From positions 1-35,193 of the IMG/VR virus record IMGVR_UViG_3300013099_000051: a stretch of DNA of 35,193 nt. The stretch is one strand, 5' to 3'. The stretch's first letter is position 1. The number at the start of each line of letters is the position of its first letter. This DNA comes from a virus. Shown in pieces: positions 28,701 to 35,193 of this stretch. The position numbers were made by a program, and so were the translations under genes. Below the pieces are notes generated by a model. It made no database searches. It had not been told where the DNA came from and worked only from the letters and a program-made list of their open reading frames with translations.

Positions 28701-31105
28701 TGTACTCGGGACCGAACAACCCGAGTCCTGCGTACGTCGACTCGGTGTCTGTTGTTCCAGGAGAACCACCATCAACCGCTGGTGTGATCCTCAACGACAT
28801 TCTCAACAAGATGAACGACCACGGGAAACTCACGTACCTTGGGGATGAAGTGTCCCGTACGTTCACCGATGGTCTCGACTCCGCAGGACAACCGTGGCCA
28901 GCAGCACTGTCGCTTGATCTTCAGCCGAGCGAGTCACTCTACGACGTGCTCGGTCGACTCGTGGCACTTGGTCATGAGTGGGAGATCGTTCCGTCTGGGT
29001 TTGCTGAGGGCGGTGACACCGGCTTTGAGCTGAACGTCTACACAGCACGACCATTCTCACCAGAGAGCGGAATCGGAATCAACTGGATCAACGACCCAGA
29101 GGGTCCGGTCATCATGCCTGGTGACGCCACCATTGGTGGGCGCATGCTCAAGTCAGCGTTCAACGTCAACACGGTCATGGCGATCGGTGACGACGGTTTG
29201 TGGTCTCGGGTCACTCAGTACCCCTGGCTCGACGAGGACAAGCAGCCGACAGACCCAGCCGAACACGGCTACCGAGACGCCTTCGGATCGATCGAGGATG
29301 TCCTCTCAGTGTCTGCTGGGGATACTCAGACTATCGCTCAGTACGCGCAGGCTCGTCTCGCTGACGCAAAGGACAAAGAGCGAGCAATCCAGCTTCAGAT
29401 GCAACGGAGCTCGGTGATTCGTCCGTTCATGAGCTTCAAGGTTGGTGACTCGCTCTACGTCGACATGCCGCCGACCGATCCTGATCCGATCGTGGACTAC
29501 GGAGACGGCTACACACGTTCATACCCGAAGCGGATCCGCTCGATCCAGGCTGATCTTGCAGGTGAAGGATCAGACATCACGTTCCAGGTCGACATCGATC
29601 GTGTGATCTACGAGGACGAGCTCGCTTGGTTCGCTACGATCGCCCAGCTCGCTGAACGTGATCCTGGCGGCACATCTGGCCAGGGCACCGGCAACATCAG
29701 CGGCACTGGCGGCGCTGTGTCTGTGGTGGTCGGTGGTAGCACTACCGGTGACGTTGCGCCGCACAACCACAGCATGAAGTCGACGGAGATCAGGGACAAG
29801 GCAGCGTCTGGTGACGTGTCTGGAAGCCTGCCTGGTCCGCTGACGGTGAACGCTGTCAAGGGCCAGCCGATGTCTGGTGCGATCCCGTCACCGACAACCC
29901 CAGAAGATCCGCTACCGGTTGTCAGGGTCTACGACCGCGACACGCTTACCTGGACACCGGAAGAGTTTGAGGCTGGGAGTGGTGGTGGTGGCGTTGCGAC
30001 AGACGCTGCGTCAGCACGCATCTATCGCTCTGCTGCGTTCTCAGTCGTGGACGCTGGAACCAACAACTCGACGCTGCTCTCGTTCGACGCTCTCGACTAC
30101 GACACAGGAGACGGCGTGTACGCCAGCGGCACACCGACTCGACTGACCGCTCCAGCGGACGGCACCTACCTGCTCAACGCGAGCATCGGCGCACAAGGGT
30201 CGATGGCGAACGACTGGTTCCGATTCCAGTTCATCAAGAACGGCACCGAGGTCATCGGGCAGCGTGGGCTATCGGTCGGCGGTGGCGATTGGCCGATATG
30301 GGATTACTCGCTTGTTGTCGAACTCGCCGCTGATGACTACATCGAAGTCCAGTACGAGAACCGTGGGGGAACCGTAACTGGATGGGCTGGAGCGAACACG
30401 ACATTCCTCTCGATGACACAACTCGTCGGCGGCGGTGCTGCTGGTTCGTCATGGTCTCCGATCCTCGATACTAAGACGACCGGTGACGACCCACCGGACG
30501 ACGAGTTTGACTCCACGACACTGGACGGCAAATGGACCGCTGTGTCTGGTGCGGCAGGGACTGTCAACCTGTTTGAGACTGGGGCTATCTCGGTTTACGA
30601 CCTGGCAACCCGAGAGGGGATGCTTCTGCTCCAATCGGATACGTCTCCGGTCTCACTCCGTCAGGATTACACGCTCGCTGACGGCGCGTCGATCATCATC
30701 GCGATCTCTGGTATGCAGAACTGGGGCGGCGACAACGCCCGCATCGGTCTGTCCCTGAACGACAACGACACAGATCGCACTTCTGGCAACGCCGTGCATT
30801 TGTTCTACGAGCAGGACGGGAACGGTCGCGAACTCCAATGGATGACCGGCACGGACACCGCTGGCAACGAGGTTCAATACATTGATCTTGGACGCTTGTA
30901 CTTCCGTATCGCTCGGGTCGGACTCGTCTACCACGGCATGGTCTCGACCGATGGAATGTCCTGGTACAACTATGATCGCGACACGATGCCTGGTGCACTC
31001 ACGAACATTTGGATCACGGCAGACGGCGGCGGCAACGACGTCGTTCCGATCACGGCGATCGACTGGATCCGACTGGGCACCAACGACTTGGACCCATGGA
31101 CATGA
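25793..31105 (+). CDS. Large modular minor tail protein, receptor-binding candidate
   Basis: This encodes 1,770 residues from GTG 25793, with AGGAGG (25782-25787) at 5 bases. Domains in order by pattern: an N-terminal beta region (residues about 1-110); a beta repeat starting TLDTQPTDGDTFTVDTKTYT (about 138-320); three short repeats around residues 345, 376 and 406; an IPT/TIG-like Ig domain (about 425-515, GGAITLYGDSFGATSGT); a Gp37-like tail hub segment (about 535-640); carbohydrate-binding jelly-rolls (about 650-990); a long assembly region; the tail-fibre hinge motif GDVSGSLPGPLTVNAVKG (about 1341); a C1q-like jelly-roll (about 1400-1546); and a concanavalin/DUF1349-like final domain (about 1560-1768). 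Such a chain of sugar-binding folds fits a baseplate protein that contacts the host cell envelope. Domain names are recognised by pattern, not by search. Confidence 0.78.
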   Translation: MAVTSLTILSPGFSEFDTSILRPRTSVVWVGGTGPFDILYEWDTVQTFDSGNLVSDLNQGVASPDEGVPPSDLGPFGTDWYLRATIYDLSDTGVDEIQSIYNDATGGTFTLVFLGQETGEIDFDAPDVTVAAEGTLTLDTQPTDGDTFTVDTKTYTFESALTNVDGNIAIGVDLAGSQANLVAAFDLSGVAGTDYATAMTAHTSVDIAAFATNAAVLTAKTSGPDGNSIATTETFNAGTNVFDAATLGTTTKGATGLTELLEAISTITDVTVTGSGTSGDPWLVTFVDPGNRDVPLMTTTDTNLTGHTVGTTIAEDTQGVYPAGTVSPGTGFHILNFIDPSVNARFLYAQANIGASFGPGGIAAEHSDGDPDEFPRFIYANANVGAGFGSDTDGPLGDGEPNDSDRFLYLNANITDEQPCPYLQKIAPTLTTQGGAITLYGDSFGATSGTYQAEVRLYEDQDKSGSYTVLATGDWADTQISAIVPAAATTGWVAVVHTNGLETCVGSRTRLLTIELVPPDPDAGWWLKTANRLNVPTAEHTVQPGNNVTTSFRKIMNSIGSGRLELPLGDPVINDFVDPVTRKGVIVQTFIDKRMRYAWFAENLSHDYDEEGNAVAVISGRGMEVVALWNKLLPHDYPASPTKNPTWIYGSTDNFVQNPGFDDAADNPILSNPGGEDGNDDDGNAEGWSKRGDNVISYTAIQDTNAAMEDDWYIEVEASDNHSGIQQSVSVTPNRTYHVRTYVKDPLASGMRVTLALGGADDIAATGTYGNNFEFGNEILAELDNVARNPSGDGTPGGATNGNWQVLDVEVQTGDEQTSLTISIQNDHHQSGIFNPFWIDHTEIEGWGLGLEPWKAYQPSHHASNSFRLQTVKTYDASPYGLYLNPLTTWAGIEQVMPVNPLTKYTMSLWMFTGLANPDDTFKLEAHKNDGLDTWIGTADEKVPNDNGWTQYQIIFTTDDITEELVLRFVYSGPNNPSPAYVDSVSVVPGEPPSTAGVILNDILNKMNDHGKLTYLGDEVSRTFTDGLDSAGQPWPAALSLDLQPSESLYDVLGRLVALGHEWEIVPSGFAEGGDTGFELNVYTARPFSPESGIGINWINDPEGPVIMPGDATIGGRMLKSAFNVNTVMAIGDDGLWSRVTQYPWLDEDKQPTDPAEHGYRDAFGSIEDVLSVSAGDTQTIAQYAQARLADAKDKERAIQLQMQRSSVIRPFMSFKVGDSLYVDMPPTDPDPIVDYGDGYTRSYPKRIRSIQADLAGEGSDITFQVDIDRVIYEDELAWFATIAQLAERDPGGTSGQGTGNISGTGGAVSVVVGGSTTGDVAPHNHSMKSTEIRDKAASGDVSGSLPGPLTVNAVKGQPMSGAIPSPTTPEDPLPVVRVYDRDTLTWTPEEFEAGSGGGGVATDAASARIYRSAAFSVVDAGTNNSTLLSFDALDYDTGDGVYASGTPTRLTAPADGTYLLNASIGAQGSMANDWFRFQFIKNGTEVIGQRGLSVGGGDWPIWDYSLVVELAADDYIEVQYENRGGTVTGWAGANTTFLSMTQLVGGGAAGSSWSPILDTKTTGDDPPDDEFDSTTLDGKWTAVSGAAGTVNLFETGAISVYDLATREGMLLLQSDTSPVSLRQDYTLADGASIIIAISGMQNWGGDNARIGLSLNDNDTDRTSGNAVHLFYEQDGNGRELQWMTGTDTAGNEVQYIDLGRLYFRIARVGLVYHGMVSTDGMSWYNYDRDTMPGALTNIWITADGGGNDVVPITAIDWIRLGTNDLDPWT
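26825..27034 (+). repeat. Three short protein repeats in the large tail protein
   Basis: The motif RF[LI]Y.[NQ]AN[IV] occurs at residues 345, 376 and 406 of the large tail protein, spaced 31 and 30 residues apart. Each of the first two is followed by a G.[SG]FG segment and a run of Asp/Glu/Gly. The acidic loops could hold calcium ions, which is an inference. The DNA is diverged between units, so these are old repeats. Confidence 0.75.
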
Positions 31106-31458
31106 TCATCGCAGTAGAGACATTCTGGCCCGAAACCTTCGGAGGCTGGCTCGGGATCATGGTCGCCGTCGTCATCATTGCGTCGGGTGTTGCGGGGATG
31201 ATCAGGTACATGCAGCACACAACGCTGGTCGCCATCAAGGGAGAGCTGGTGGGGATCCGTAAGGCGCAGGCCACGAACATCGCATCGACCTTGACTGCGA
31301 TCACTAGAGTCGAAGCTCTGGAGGTCACGATCAACAACGGACTCACCCACAAGACGCAGGCAACCAGCGACGAAGTGACCAAGCTCCGAGAGGCGCAGGT
31401 TCACATACGAACCGACATCGCAGAGATGATTGGACTACTCAAAGGGAAGGACATCTGA
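31102..31458 (+). CDS. Membrane-anchored coiled-coil protein (DUF2746/holin-like)
   Basis: This encodes 118 residues from ATG 31102, overlapping the stop of the tail gene (ATGA). ATG 31096 two codons earlier is in frame. Residues about 13-34 are one transmembrane helix (GWLGIMVAVVIIASGVAGMI), followed by a long helical, Thr/Ala/Glu-rich segment likely to be a coiled coil. This layout is that of DUF2746-type proteins of actinobacterial phages found beside the lysis genes. It could take part in membrane disruption or spanin-like bridging. Its stop overlaps the endolysin start (TGATG). Confidence 0.65.
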   Translation: MIIAVETFWPETFGGWLGIMVAVVIIASGVAGMIRYMQHTTLVAIKGELVGIRKAQATNIASTLTAITRVEALEVTINNGLTHKTQATSDEVTKLREAQVHIRTDIAEMIGLLKGKDI

Positions 31459-32330
31459 TGGGGTTGTACCCAGGATCAGTCGACAGCGCTGTACGGTCGA
31501 AGACCTACGGTCCTCTGCCGACACATGGAAGAACGAAAGTGGCACTCGTGCTGCACACCACCGAGACCACAGGAATGCCTGGGTTCGGGAACGGCAGTCG
31601 CGGCCCGCACTACACCTACGGACTTCGCACACGGCTGTGGACGAAGTGGGCTGAGTACGAGGACGGCTACGTTGGGACGCTCACCGGCCACACGACCGGT
31701 GGCCACCTGAACTGCAAGGCGCTCCAGGTTGAGACCATCGGCTACTCCAACCTCAACTACAGCCCGAACGTGCTGGAGATGACCAACGAGAACTACGAAG
31801 ATCTCGCTGCGTTCTACCGCTGGGCGCGCGAGCGCTACGGGATCGGCAACGTCGTCACACCAACGCCACCTGGCGGGTGGCTGTACGGCACCTCATCGAA
31901 GTACCGCATGTCGCACGCTGAGTGGGACGCCTTCAGTGGTCTGACTTGCCACGGCGCTGTCCCATCCACGCGTCACTGGGACACGGGTCTCATGGATCTC
32001 TCACGCATCCACGCACTATCCAACGGCGACGTCATCGACCCGCCGCCACCGATCGATCCACCAGTCACCGAGGAGTACATCATGCAGACAGTCCGACAGG
32101 GCGACGGCTACCTAGCCAAGAAGGACGGCAAGCGTCGTGCGGTAAAGTCGTTGCAGGTCATGCTCGCTGACCACGGGTTCGCTGACAAGAACACACAGGA
32201 TGGACAGTGCGCTGCGGACGGTGCATTCGGTAGCGGGACACATGAGTCCGTAGTAGCGTTCCAACACAGTGTCGACCTCGTCCCCGATGGGGTCGTCGGC
32301 CCACAAACGTGGGACTTGCTCGACAGCTAG
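31458..32330 (+). CDS. lysA: Endolysin: N-acetylmuramoyl-L-alanine amidase with peptidoglycan-binding domain
   Basis: This encodes 290 residues from ATG 31458, coupled to the previous gene by TGATG. An N-terminal amidase-2-type domain shows LVLHTTET (His33) and the second zinc site CHGAVPSTRHWDTG (His165, His173, Asp175). A proline-rich hinge (DPPPPIDPP, about residue 194) leads to a C-terminal PG_binding_1 domain (about 220-289), with VKSLQVMLADHGF, DGAFGSGTHESVVAFQ and DGVVGPQTWDLL. The enzyme cuts the bond between muramic acid and the peptide stem to burst the host. No lysin B (mycolylarabinogalactan esterase) gene is visible in this window. Cleavage specificity is from family knowledge. 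Confidence 0.92.
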   Translation: MGLYPGSVDSAVRSKTYGPLPTHGRTKVALVLHTTETTGMPGFGNGSRGPHYTYGLRTRLWTKWAEYEDGYVGTLTGHTTGGHLNCKALQVETIGYSNLNYSPNVLEMTNENYEDLAAFYRWARERYGIGNVVTPTPPGGWLYGTSSKYRMSHAEWDAFSGLTCHGAVPSTRHWDTGLMDLSRIHALSNGDVIDPPPPIDPPVTEEYIMQTVRQGDGYLAKKDGKRRAVKSLQVMLADHGFADKNTQDGQCAADGAFGSGTHESVVAFQHSVDLVPDGVVGPQTWDLLDS

Positions 32331-32337
32331 GAGATAT

Positions 32338-32538
32338 ATGGACTTCATCAAGAACGAACCCGTCAGGTTCTGGGCGTTGGTTACAACGCTTGTTGCCGCA
32401 CTCATCGCACTGCTTCAGATCTTCGGTGTCATCAACTGGAGTGGCGAGCAGGTGGCTGCGGTCATGGCGATCGTCGCTGCGGTTGGTGGTCTGATCATGT
32501 TCTTCCTTGTGAGGAATCAAGTCAGCCCCGTTGCTTAG
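32338..32538 (+). CDS. Holin, two transmembrane segments
   Basis: This encodes 66 residues from ATG 32338, with AGGAGA at 32329-32334. The sequence has two hydrophobic helices (about residues 11-32 and 38-60) with a short polar turn (NWSGE) and charged ends, which is a class II holin topology. It follows the endolysin within 7 bases and is the last gene before a strong terminator. Holins form pores that release the endolysin at a set time. Which of the two membrane proteins around the endolysin is the actual holin is not shown by sequence. Confidence 0.72.
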   Translation: MDFIKNEPVRFWALVTTLVAALIALLQIFGVINWSGEQVAAVMAIVAAVGGLIMFFLVRNQVSPVA

Positions 32539-32561
32539 ACGTACCGCTACCTGGACGCAAG

Positions 32562-32591
32562 AGACCCCCGTCGTGAGACGGGGGTCTTCTT
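32562..32591 (+). terminator. Late-operon terminator (11-bp stem with GTGA tetraloop)
   Basis: AGACCCCCGTC (32562-32572) pairs with GACGGGGGTCT (32577-32587) around the loop GTGA, a GNRA-type tetraloop, followed by TCTT. It has the features of a factor-independent terminator and lies 24 bases after the holin stop. It separates the late genes from the replication operon. Confidence 0.9.
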
Positions 32592-32647
32592 GCAGCCAGA
32601 TCACAGAGTTTGGAGACCCATGACCATGCCGACAGCATACACGATAT

Positions 32648-32683
32648 TTGTGCACACAGGGAAGGTGTGATACACTACTCGGT
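32648..32683 (+). promoter_or_regulatory. Promoter for the replication operon, placed for a leaderless start, with palindromes
   Basis: TTGTGC (32648-32653, -35) and TACACT (32671-32676, -10, 4 of 6) are 17 bases apart; the ATG at 32684 is 7 bases after the -10, near the expected +1. The only SD-like GAAGG (32661-32665) is too far upstream. Two palindromes overlap the elements: TGTGCACA (32649-32656) and GTGT-GAT-ACAC (32665-32675), their centres about 17-18 bases apart. They may be operators. Confidence 0.6.
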
Positions 32684-34429
32684 ATGCCAGATCCAGACCT
32701 GAGACTCATAGAGTCATTCGACGAAGCCCAGCAGTTCATGACGTGGCTCGGTGAGAGACGTACGTGGCTAGCTGTAGACACAGAAACCGGTGGCCTTGAT
32801 TGGTGGCGCGAGAGACTTCGCACTGTCCAGATAGGGGATACAGAAACCGGCTGGACGATCCCTTGGGAGATGTGGGGAGGACTAGCCAAGGACGCCATTG
32901 AGCGCTACACGGGGCCCACCGTGATGCACAACTCCAAGTTCGATCTCCACTTCCTGGAGCACAACGGAGTCAAGTACCCGAGGCACAACCTCCACGACAC
33001 CATGCCAATGGTCGGACTCATCGAGCCCGCAATGGCCAAGGGACTCAAGCCTGCATCTGAGCGCCACGTCCTGAAGGGAGCAGCACAGGGCGGCAGAGCT
33101 CTCAAGTCAGCAATGTCCAAAGGTAAATGGACGTGGGACACCGTGCCGATCAACCTCCCCGAGTACTGGATCTACGCCTCGCTCGACACCGTGCTCACCG
33201 CTCGTCTCGCTGAGAAGTTCTACCCGATCATCGAGGCCCAGTACAAGCGTGCCTACGAGACCGAGGTGGCTGTTGCTCAGGTGCTCTGTGACATGGAGAC
33301 CAGAGGCATGCTGATCGACCCACACTACGTGGCCGACATGTCCATCTGGCTCGACCTGCAAGAGGTAGACCTGCTCGGGTGGTTCCGAGACGAGGTTCAC
33401 ATCAAGAACCCAATGGCTGACGCACAGACGATCCGCTGGTTCCAATCCAACGGACACCAGTTCACCAAGCGAACCGAGAAGGGAAACCTTGCGCTCGACA
33501 GTGAGGTGCTGCTCGACATAGCTGCGTCTGACGTCTGGTACTCACCGGTGGCGGCTGGGGTGAACCGCCTGCGAGATCTCCACAAGACTCGGGTCACCTA
33601 CTTCGATGCGTTCATGGAGTTCGCTGACGACAACGACCGGATCCACACACAGATCAATCCAATGGAAGCAATCACCGCTCGTATGAGCTCTACCCGTCCG
33701 AACCTCCAGAACATCCCAGCGCGCAAGCACGGCAAGATGGTTCGTGACTCGTTCCTCGCAGGCCCTGGCAACAAGCTCATATCTGCTGACTTTGATCAGA
33801 TCGAATACCGGATCATGGTGAGTCGTGCAGGTGAGCAGAACCTGATCGACGCTATCAACGGCGGTCAGGATCTGCACACCTACATGACGTCGGTCGTGTA
33901 CGGCAAGCCGTACGAGGATGTCCAGCCAGAAGAGCGCGGCGTCATGAAGAACGCCACGTTCGCCTTCCTCTACGGAGCTGGCAACACCAAGTTCGCTGAT
34001 ATGGCAGGGATCTCCATCAACGATGCTGTTGAGTTCCGCAAGATGTACTCGACTCAGTTCCCAGCGATCGACCACTACGCGCGCACGATCAACCAGCTCG
34101 GCGCCACACAGGGCAGCGTGGTCACCGGCTACCTTGGGCGCAAGCAAGCGATCTGGTCGAAGAAAGAGTCGTACAAGCTGCTCAACTACGCCACCCAGGG
34201 AGAGGCCGGTGACGTACTCAAGGCGAAGATGGTGGAGCTGTCGATGACTGACGCCGGTCAATACATGCTGCTCCCGATCCACGATGAGCTTCTCTTTGAG
34301 GTTCCAGAAGAAGACGCTGAAGAGATCAAGAACATCATCGAGGATGTCATGCCAGAGAACCACGCATTCCACGTGCCGCTCTCTGTCGGCGCTGACATCG
34401 TCACAAGATGGGGAGACAAGTACTCATGA
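32684..34429 (+). CDS. polA: DNA polymerase I (family A) with 3'-5' exonuclease
   Basis: This encodes 581 residues. The exonuclease domain has AVDTETGG (Asp32, Glu34), MHNSKFDLHF (Asp87) and YASLDT (Tyr164, Asp168). The polymerase domain has TARMSSTRPNLQNIP, motif A as ADFDQIEYRIM (Asp369, Glu374), motif B KNATFAFLYG (Lys422, Phe426, Tyr430) and motif C PIHDELLF (His533, Asp534, Glu535). There is no 5'-3' exonuclease domain, as is usual for phage enzymes. Motif A is DFDQIEYR rather than the classical DYSQIELR. The frame is open upstream to 32648, but ATG 32684 is the first start after the promoter. It is coupled to the next gene by ATGA. Confidence 0.95.
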   Translation: MPDPDLRLIESFDEAQQFMTWLGERRTWLAVDTETGGLDWWRERLRTVQIGDTETGWTIPWEMWGGLAKDAIERYTGPTVMHNSKFDLHFLEHNGVKYPRHNLHDTMPMVGLIEPAMAKGLKPASERHVLKGAAQGGRALKSAMSKGKWTWDTVPINLPEYWIYASLDTVLTARLAEKFYPIIEAQYKRAYETEVAVAQVLCDMETRGMLIDPHYVADMSIWLDLQEVDLLGWFRDEVHIKNPMADAQTIRWFQSNGHQFTKRTEKGNLALDSEVLLDIAASDVWYSPVAAGVNRLRDLHKTRVTYFDAFMEFADDNDRIHTQINPMEAITARMSSTRPNLQNIPARKHGKMVRDSFLAGPGNKLISADFDQIEYRIMVSRAGEQNLIDAINGGQDLHTYMTSVVYGKPYEDVQPEERGVMKNATFAFLYGAGNTKFADMAGISINDAVEFRKMYSTQFPAIDHYARTINQLGATQGSVVTGYLGRKQAIWSKKESYKLLNYATQGEAGDVLKAKMVELSMTDAGQYMLLPIHDELLFEVPEEDAEEIKNIIEDVMPENHAFHVPLSVGADIVTRWGDKYS

Positions 34430-34899
34430 CGGTACCGCTCGATCAACGAACAATCGTCGCTGTAGATCCAGGGAAGATGACCGGCTGGGCTCAGCTCAGA
34501 CTCGGTGAGTTCTCCAGTGGACAGACAGACGACATCGCGTTCCTCTTGTGGATTGACGACTCAATCACAAGAGGTCTTCTGCCGACGATCGTGTGTGAGG
34601 ACTTCATCTACACGACGGAGACGGCCAAGAAGACTCGCCAGACATACAGCACCGAGTCGATCGGAGTGCTTCGGTTCCTGGCGGCAAAGCACTCGCTCAG
34701 TTTCACACTTCAGACACCGGCAGACGCCAAGGGGTTCTCCAAGAACGACAAGCTCAAGGCGATGGACTGGTACATGCCAACGAAGGGTGGGCACGCCAAC
34801 GACGCAGCGCGCCACCTCCTGCTCTACTGCGTCAAGAACAAGCTGATCGATCCACGACAGCTGCTAGAGATCCAGCCAGATCAAATAGAGGAGACCTGA
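34426..34899 (+). CDS. RuvC-like Holliday junction resolvase (RNase H fold)
   Basis: This encodes 157 residues from ATG 34426, overlapping the polymerase stop (ATGA). Acidic residues are in the order of the RuvC superfamily: VAVDPGKMTGWA (Asp14), VCEDF (Glu58/Asp59) and GGHANDAARHLL (His123, Asp126). They would coordinate two metal ions to cut branched DNA, clearing recombination junctions before packaging. The gene sits in the replication operon, between polymerase and helicase. The RNase H-fold call is strong by pattern; the substrate is inferred. Confidence 0.82.
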   Translation: MTVPLDQRTIVAVDPGKMTGWAQLRLGEFSSGQTDDIAFLLWIDDSITRGLLPTIVCEDFIYTTETAKKTRQTYSTESIGVLRFLAAKHSLSFTLQTPADAKGFSKNDKLKAMDWYMPTKGGHANDAARHLLLYCVKNKLIDPRQLLEIQPDQIEET

Positions 34900-35193
34900 T
34901 GCCCACCATCGACTTGTACACAGACGGAAAGATCCACGTTGCATCCGAGATGCGCGAGCGGGACATGGTCAAGCTCGTGCCAGGAACCACGTGGGATCGA
35001 GAAGGCAAGCAGTGGACTGCTCCGCTCTCGTGGGGCTCGTGCATTGCGTTCCGAGGTGTCTTCGGTGACGCCCTTCAGATCGGACCTGGGCTCATGGACT
35101 GGGCTCAGCGTGCTCGTGACGAGCGCATTGATCCAGCAATGAGGATGCGTACAGCCCTGGAGTCTCCGGCACTCATGGAGTCCGAGCCAAACC
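34899..35193 (+). CDS. SNF2/DEXH-type DNA helicase, N-terminal fragment (runs off the window)
   Basis: ATG 34899 shares its A with the previous TGA, and GAGGAG at 34888-34893 is 5 bases upstream. The frame stays open to the window end, so about 98 residues are seen. They carry the HARP-like N-terminal pattern found ahead of phage SNF2-family helicases: LVPGTTWDREGKQWTAPLSW, then FGDALQIGP and MDWAQRARDERIDP. Walker motifs would lie beyond the window. This call is by pattern from the N-terminal part only. It would unwind or remodel DNA for replication or recombination. Confidence 0.7.
   Translation, partial: MPTIDLYTDGKIHVASEMRERDMVKLVPGTTWDREGKQWTAPLSWGSCIAFRGVFGDALQIGPGLMDWAQRARDERIDPAMRMRTALESPALMESEPN

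Noticed and set aside
1-35193. CRISPR array, insertion sequence, integrase or attachment site
   Set aside because: No regularly spaced repeats, transposase or recombinase motifs, or att-like duplications were seen; lifestyle cannot be judged from this window.

Overview
This window is a stretch of a tailed double-stranded DNA bacteriophage (or prophage) genome. Every convincing gene reads left to right on the + strand, and genes are packed with ATGA, TGATG or TAATG stop/start overlaps. A WhiB-family regulator near the left end is the best host indicator, because WhiB proteins are essentially confined to Actinobacteria and their phages. I cannot name the host genus. The tail genes include a tape measure protein and no sheath, which points to a siphovirus-type non-contractile tail.

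Layout. (1) 1-1625: six small left-arm genes, including a helix-turn-helix/double zinc-ribbon protein, a one-TM peptide and the WhiB protein. (2) 1626-2043: a 144-base structured intergenic stretch, a 29-residue Arg/Lys-rich mini-protein, a perfect 15-bp terminator hairpin, and a promoter placed so that the next gene would be translated from a leaderless mRNA. (3) 2044-9167: packaging and head genes, i.e. small and large terminase, portal, protease/scaffold, putative decoration protein, major capsid protein, a small acidic protein, a 13-bp hairpin and a head-tail adaptor. (4) 9177-16934: a 2,585-codon gene whose product starts as a MuF-type minor head protein and continues into apparent kinase-like, zincin metallopeptidase-like and further enzyme-like domains. 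(5) 16850-20414: small connector and tail genes, including stopper, HK97 gp10-like, tail terminator, major tail protein, and the tail assembly chaperone pair made by a -1 frameshift at GGGAAAC. (6) 20404-31105: tape measure and minor tail proteins, ending in a 1,770-residue modular receptor-binding candidate. (7) 31102-32591: lysis cassette (TM/coiled-coil protein, amidase endolysin, two-TM holin) closed by a GTGA-loop terminator. (8) 32648-35193: a second promoter, again positioned for a leaderless start, driving DNA polymerase I, a RuvC-like nuclease and the beginning of a SNF2-type helicase that runs off the window.

The late operon packages DNA, builds head and tail and lyses the cell; the right-hand operon replicates DNA. 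The points most worth a second look are the giant MuF polyprotein, the paired leaderless promoters with palindromes at the second one, and the structured RNA in front of the tiny basic gene. No integrase, repressor, tRNA, CRISPR array or insertion sequence was seen. No stretch over 300 bases lacks a gene; the longest gene-free gaps are 1860-2043 (terminator and promoter), 32539-32683 (terminator and promoter) and 1626-1769 (structured RNA).
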